Below are positions 61,901 through 64,000 of a DNA stretch of 64,000 bases, in pieces. Numbering within the stretch: the first letter of the stretch is position 1; each line of letters opens with the position of its first letter. The notes under the pieces were generated by a model. The model saw only the letters and a list, made by a program, of their open reading frames with translations, made no database searches and was not told where the DNA came from. Location of the stretch: positions 62,001 through 126,000 of the forward strand of contig NZ_VSSR01000007.1 in the NCBI RefSeq assembly GCF_008123515.1, read 5' to 3'. The stretch comes from Bradyrhizobium cytisi. Its GTDB lineage: Bacteria > Pseudomonadota > Alphaproteobacteria > Rhizobiales > Xanthobacteraceae. The position numbers were made by a program, and so were the translations under genes.

Positions 61901-62974
61901 ATGAATGACCACACGCGGCTCCGCGACGGCCATGGGCCGCACGGTGGGCTCGAGGGGTCGATGGCGGCGGTGGCGTTGGCCCCCGAACCGGCCGTCGCCG
62001 CGCAAGCGCCGGGAACCGGCGTCTACGCGGCGCTGGACCTCGGCACCAACAATTGCAGGCTCCTGATCGCCTGTCCGACCCACGACGGCTTTCGCGTGGT
62101 CGATTCCTTCTCGCGCATCATCCGGCTCGGCGAGGGCGTCTCGGCGACCGGCTCGATCAGCGAGGCTGCGATCGATCGCGCCATCGCCGCGCTCAGCATC
62201 TGCCGGGACAAGATCAACCTGCGCAAAGCCAAGCGGCTGCGGCTGATCGCGACCGAAGCCTGCCGCGCGGCCTCGAATGCCGAGGGCTTTCGCAGCCGCG
62301 TCGCAGCCGAGACCGGCATCGATCTCGAGGTGATCGACCGCGAGACGGAAGCCTCACTCGCCATGCTCGGCTGCTCGCCGCTGGTTGATCCGAGTGGGCG
62401 CGGCGCCATCCTGTTCGATATCGGCGGCGGTTCCACCGAGCTGGTGCGGATCGAGCGCGACCCGCAAAATCCGGAGCCGCGCATCAAGGCCTGGATGTCG
62501 ATCCCGCTGGGCGTGGTGACGCTGGCCGAGCAGTTTGGCGGCCGCGACGTTACGCCGGAGATCTACGCCGCGATGGAGCAGGAGGTCGCCAACCATGTCG
62601 CGCCGTTCGCGCAAGCGTACGGCCGCGATCTCGCCGACATGCATCTGCTCGGCACGTCGGGCACCGTGACCACGCTCGCCGGCATCCATCTTAATCTCGC
62701 GCGCTACGACCGCCGCCGCATCGACAGCATCTGGATGAAGGATACCGATATCACCGCGACCATCAGCAAGCTGCTCGGCATGACCTACCAGGAGCGCGCC
62801 AACAACAGCTGCATCAGCTTCGAGCGCGCCGATCTGGTGCTGGCCGGCTGCGCCATCCTCGATGCGATCCGCCGCGCTTTCCCGCTGCCGCGCCTGCGCG
62901 TCGCCGACCGTGGCCTGCGCGAGGGCATGCTGGTCGAGATGATGCGCGAGGACGGCGCGCTCGGGAGCTGGTGA
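61901..62974 (+). CDS. Ppx/GppA family phosphatase
   Basis: 357 residues. Actin-like ATPase fold: phosphate loop YAALDLGTNNCRLLIACPTH, catalytic Glu in IATEACRAASNAEGF, DIGGGSTELVRIERD, and LGTSGTVTTLAGIHLNLARY. Exopolyphosphatase or guanosine pentaphosphate phosphatase; the two are not separable here. ATG 61901 is preferred (GGAAAG upstream); ATG 61841 in frame is an alternative. rlmE starts 1 bp after the stop. Confidence 0.92.
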   Translation: MNDHTRLRDGHGPHGGLEGSMAAVALAPEPAVAAQAPGTGVYAALDLGTNNCRLLIACPTHDGFRVVDSFSRIIRLGEGVSATGSISEAAIDRAIAALSICRDKINLRKAKRLRLIATEACRAASNAEGFRSRVAAETGIDLEVIDRETEASLAMLGCSPLVDPSGRGAILFDIGGGSTELVRIERDPQNPEPRIKAWMSIPLGVVTLAEQFGGRDVTPEIYAAMEQEVANHVAPFAQAYGRDLADMHLLGTSGTVTTLAGIHLNLARYDRRRIDSIWMKDTDITATISKLLGMTYQERANNSCISFERADLVLAGCAILDAIRRAFPLPRLRVADRGLREGMLVEMMREDGALGSW

Positions 62975-62975
62975 G

Positions 62976-63662
62976 ATGGCGAAAGACACCACCGGCCGCT
63001 TGCACGTCCAGGTCAAGACCGGCGGCAAGCGCAAATTGTCGTCAAAGCTATGGCTGGAGCGGCAGCTCAACGATCCCTATGTCGTCAAGGCCAAGGCTTT
63101 GGGCTATCGCTCGCGCGCCGCGTTCAAGCTGCTCGAGATCGACGACAAATATCGCCTGCTGAAATCAGGCATGGCCGTGGTCGATCTTGGCGCCGCCCCG
63201 GGCGGCTGGAGCCAGATCGCCGCCAAGCGCGTCGGCTCGATCGACGGCAAGGGCAAGGTCGTCGCGATCGATCTGCTGGATATGCCCGAGATTGCCGGCG
63301 TCGACTTCGCCCAGCTCGACTTCATGGACAACGACGCACCGGCGAAGCTCAACGCCATGCTCGGCGGCGGCGCCGACGTCGTGATGTCCGACATGGCCGC
63401 CAACACCACCGGTCACCGCAAGACCGACCAGCTCCGCATCGTCGGCCTGATCGAGACGGCGGCGGCGTTTGCCTGCGACGTGCTCAAGCCCGGCGGCTCG
63501 TTTCTGGCAAAAACGTTCCAGAGCGGCGCCGACGCCGATCTGCTCGCCCAGCTCAAGCGCGATTTTGCCACAGTGCGTCACGTCAAGCCGGCCGCGAGCC
63601 GGCAGGATTCCTCGGAGCGCTACGTGCTGGCGACAGGATTTCGCGGCGAGGCGAAGGCGTAA
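62976..63662 (+). CDS. rlmE: 23S rRNA 2'-O-ribose U2552 methyltransferase RlmE (FtsJ)
   Basis: 228 residues. SAM site VVDLGAAPGGWSQIAAKRVG, catalytic K-D-K-E tetrad around SKLWLERQLNDPYV, MSDMAANTTGHRKTDQLRIV and FLAKTFQSGADADLL. Acts on the 50S subunit late in assembly. Follows ppx directly, a pairing often seen in alphaproteobacteria. N-terminal basic extension TGRLHVQVKTGGKRK is rhizobial. Confidence 0.95.
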   Translation: MAKDTTGRLHVQVKTGGKRKLSSKLWLERQLNDPYVVKAKALGYRSRAAFKLLEIDDKYRLLKSGMAVVDLGAAPGGWSQIAAKRVGSIDGKGKVVAIDLLDMPEIAGVDFAQLDFMDNDAPAKLNAMLGGGADVVMSDMAANTTGHRKTDQLRIVGLIETAAAFACDVLKPGGSFLAKTFQSGADADLLAQLKRDFATVRHVKPAASRQDSSERYVLATGFRGEAKA

Positions 63663-63672
63663 CCACAAATTC

Positions 63673-63758
63673 CGTCATTGCGAGGAGCGAAGCGACGAAG
63701 CAATCCAGAAGCCTTCCGCGGAAAGATTCTGGATTGCTTCGCTTCGCTCGCAATGACG
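63673..63758. repeat. REP-like dispersed inverted repeat (CGTCATTGCGAG family), copy D
   Basis: CGTCATTGCGAGGAGCGAAG to CTCGCAATGACG with AAGCAATCCAGAA/TTCTGGATTGCTT arms. Lies between convergent rlmE and the truncated transporter gene. Confidence 0.85.
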
Positions 63759-63768
63759 AGATCAGCAA

Positions 63769-64000
63769 CTACCCCAGCCGCTGATCCCGCATGTCCTGCG
63801 TGTCTTCCGTCGCCACCTTGACGGCGGCGGTTGCCGCGCTCTTGGCTGCGCCCTTGCGGCTTGCGATCTCCACCGCCTTGCGGCCGGAGATCTCGTGGCC
63901 GGCGTCGGCGGGCATCTGCCAGAAGAACCAGCTCGACGCCGCCGAGGTCAGCGCCACCACGACGAAGGCCGGCGAGAACACCGTGGCATTGAGCTCGCTG
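63769..64000 (-). CDS. C-terminal end of a membrane transporter, probably MFS (cut by window edge)
   Basis: 77 codons; the gene continues to the right of the window. Reads SELNATVFSPAFVVVALTSA then ASSWFFWQMPADAGHEISG and a basic, Ala-rich tail. The last helix plus the LPxxAG-like turn resembles the end of a DHA2-type MFS carrier. The GTG at 63981 is internal. Confidence 0.65.
   Translation of the reverse strand, partial: SELNATVFSPAFVVVALTSAASSWFFWQMPADAGHEISGRKAVEIASRKGAAKSAATAAVKVATEDTQDMRDQRLG

Overview
This 64 kb window is ordinary chromosomal DNA from a high-GC alphaproteobacterium. Gene content, short intergenic spacers and several families of GC-rich dispersed inverted repeats all suggest Bradyrhizobium or a close Bradyrhizobiaceae relative. 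The assignment rests on recognition of gene and repeat style, not on a database search. I saw no rRNA, tRNA, CRISPR array, transposase or prophage. All but two genes are complete; the first and last are cut by the window edges.

Layout. (1) 1-5401: TonB-dependent iron uptake, with a siderophore receptor (5' cut), a PiuC-type Fe(II)/2-oxoglutarate hydroxylase, ExbB, ExbD and TonB. (2) 5501-7281, minus: a small membrane-anchored protein, a site-2-type metalloprotease and a GFA-family zinc protein. (3) 7285-20465: a divergent sugar/sugar-acid locus around a LacI regulator. The leftward arm has a XylD-like dehydratase, two SDR dehydrogenases and a Tat-exported serine hydrolase. The rightward arm has a complete sugar ABC importer, a DenD-type dehydrogenase, a KDG kinase and a KDPG aldolase. 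Two similar LacI-type palindromes, one in the divergent intergenic region and one inside the 3' end of lacI, suggest that one regulator controls both arms. (4) 20526-28426: a thiolase, small proteins, a MazG-like pyrophosphohydrolase, a glutaminase fused to STAS and cyclic-nucleotide-binding domains, and an IclR/carboxyltransferase/biotin-carrier group. (5) 28731-38437: mixed housekeeping genes (DUF3303, a secreted protein, a D-2-hydroxyacid dehydrogenase-type flavoprotein, patatin, acetoacetate decarboxylase, ZntB, carbohydrate porin, MFS). This part includes a ~1 kb non-coding stretch with a structured element. (6) 38552-43050: acyl-CoA genes (thiolase, enoyl-CoA hydratase, thioesterase) with TetR and LysR regulators. 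(7) 43149-51426: valine/isobutyrate catabolism (mmsA, isobutyryl-CoA dehydrogenase, HIBYL-CoA hydrolase, mmsB) followed by an acyl-CoA ligase, a MaoC hydratase and an SDR. (8) 51423-64000: flavoprotein, MFS, LysR, a yaiI/ABC-F/D-threonine-aldolase-like operon, a MaoC-like protein, an orphan molybdenum hydroxylase large subunit, Ppx/GppA, RlmE and the C-terminus of a transporter.

The most notable observations are the paired operators of the LacI locus and its hybrid enzyme set; the structured, apparently dispersed element at about 31640-32160; a GlsA-STAS-cNMP fusion; two very short membrane proteins; a probable CTG start codon in a CTGA overlap; and several clean operator-like palindromes next to IclR, LysR and TetR regulators. 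Nothing here clearly amounts to a previously undescribed defence or mobile system.
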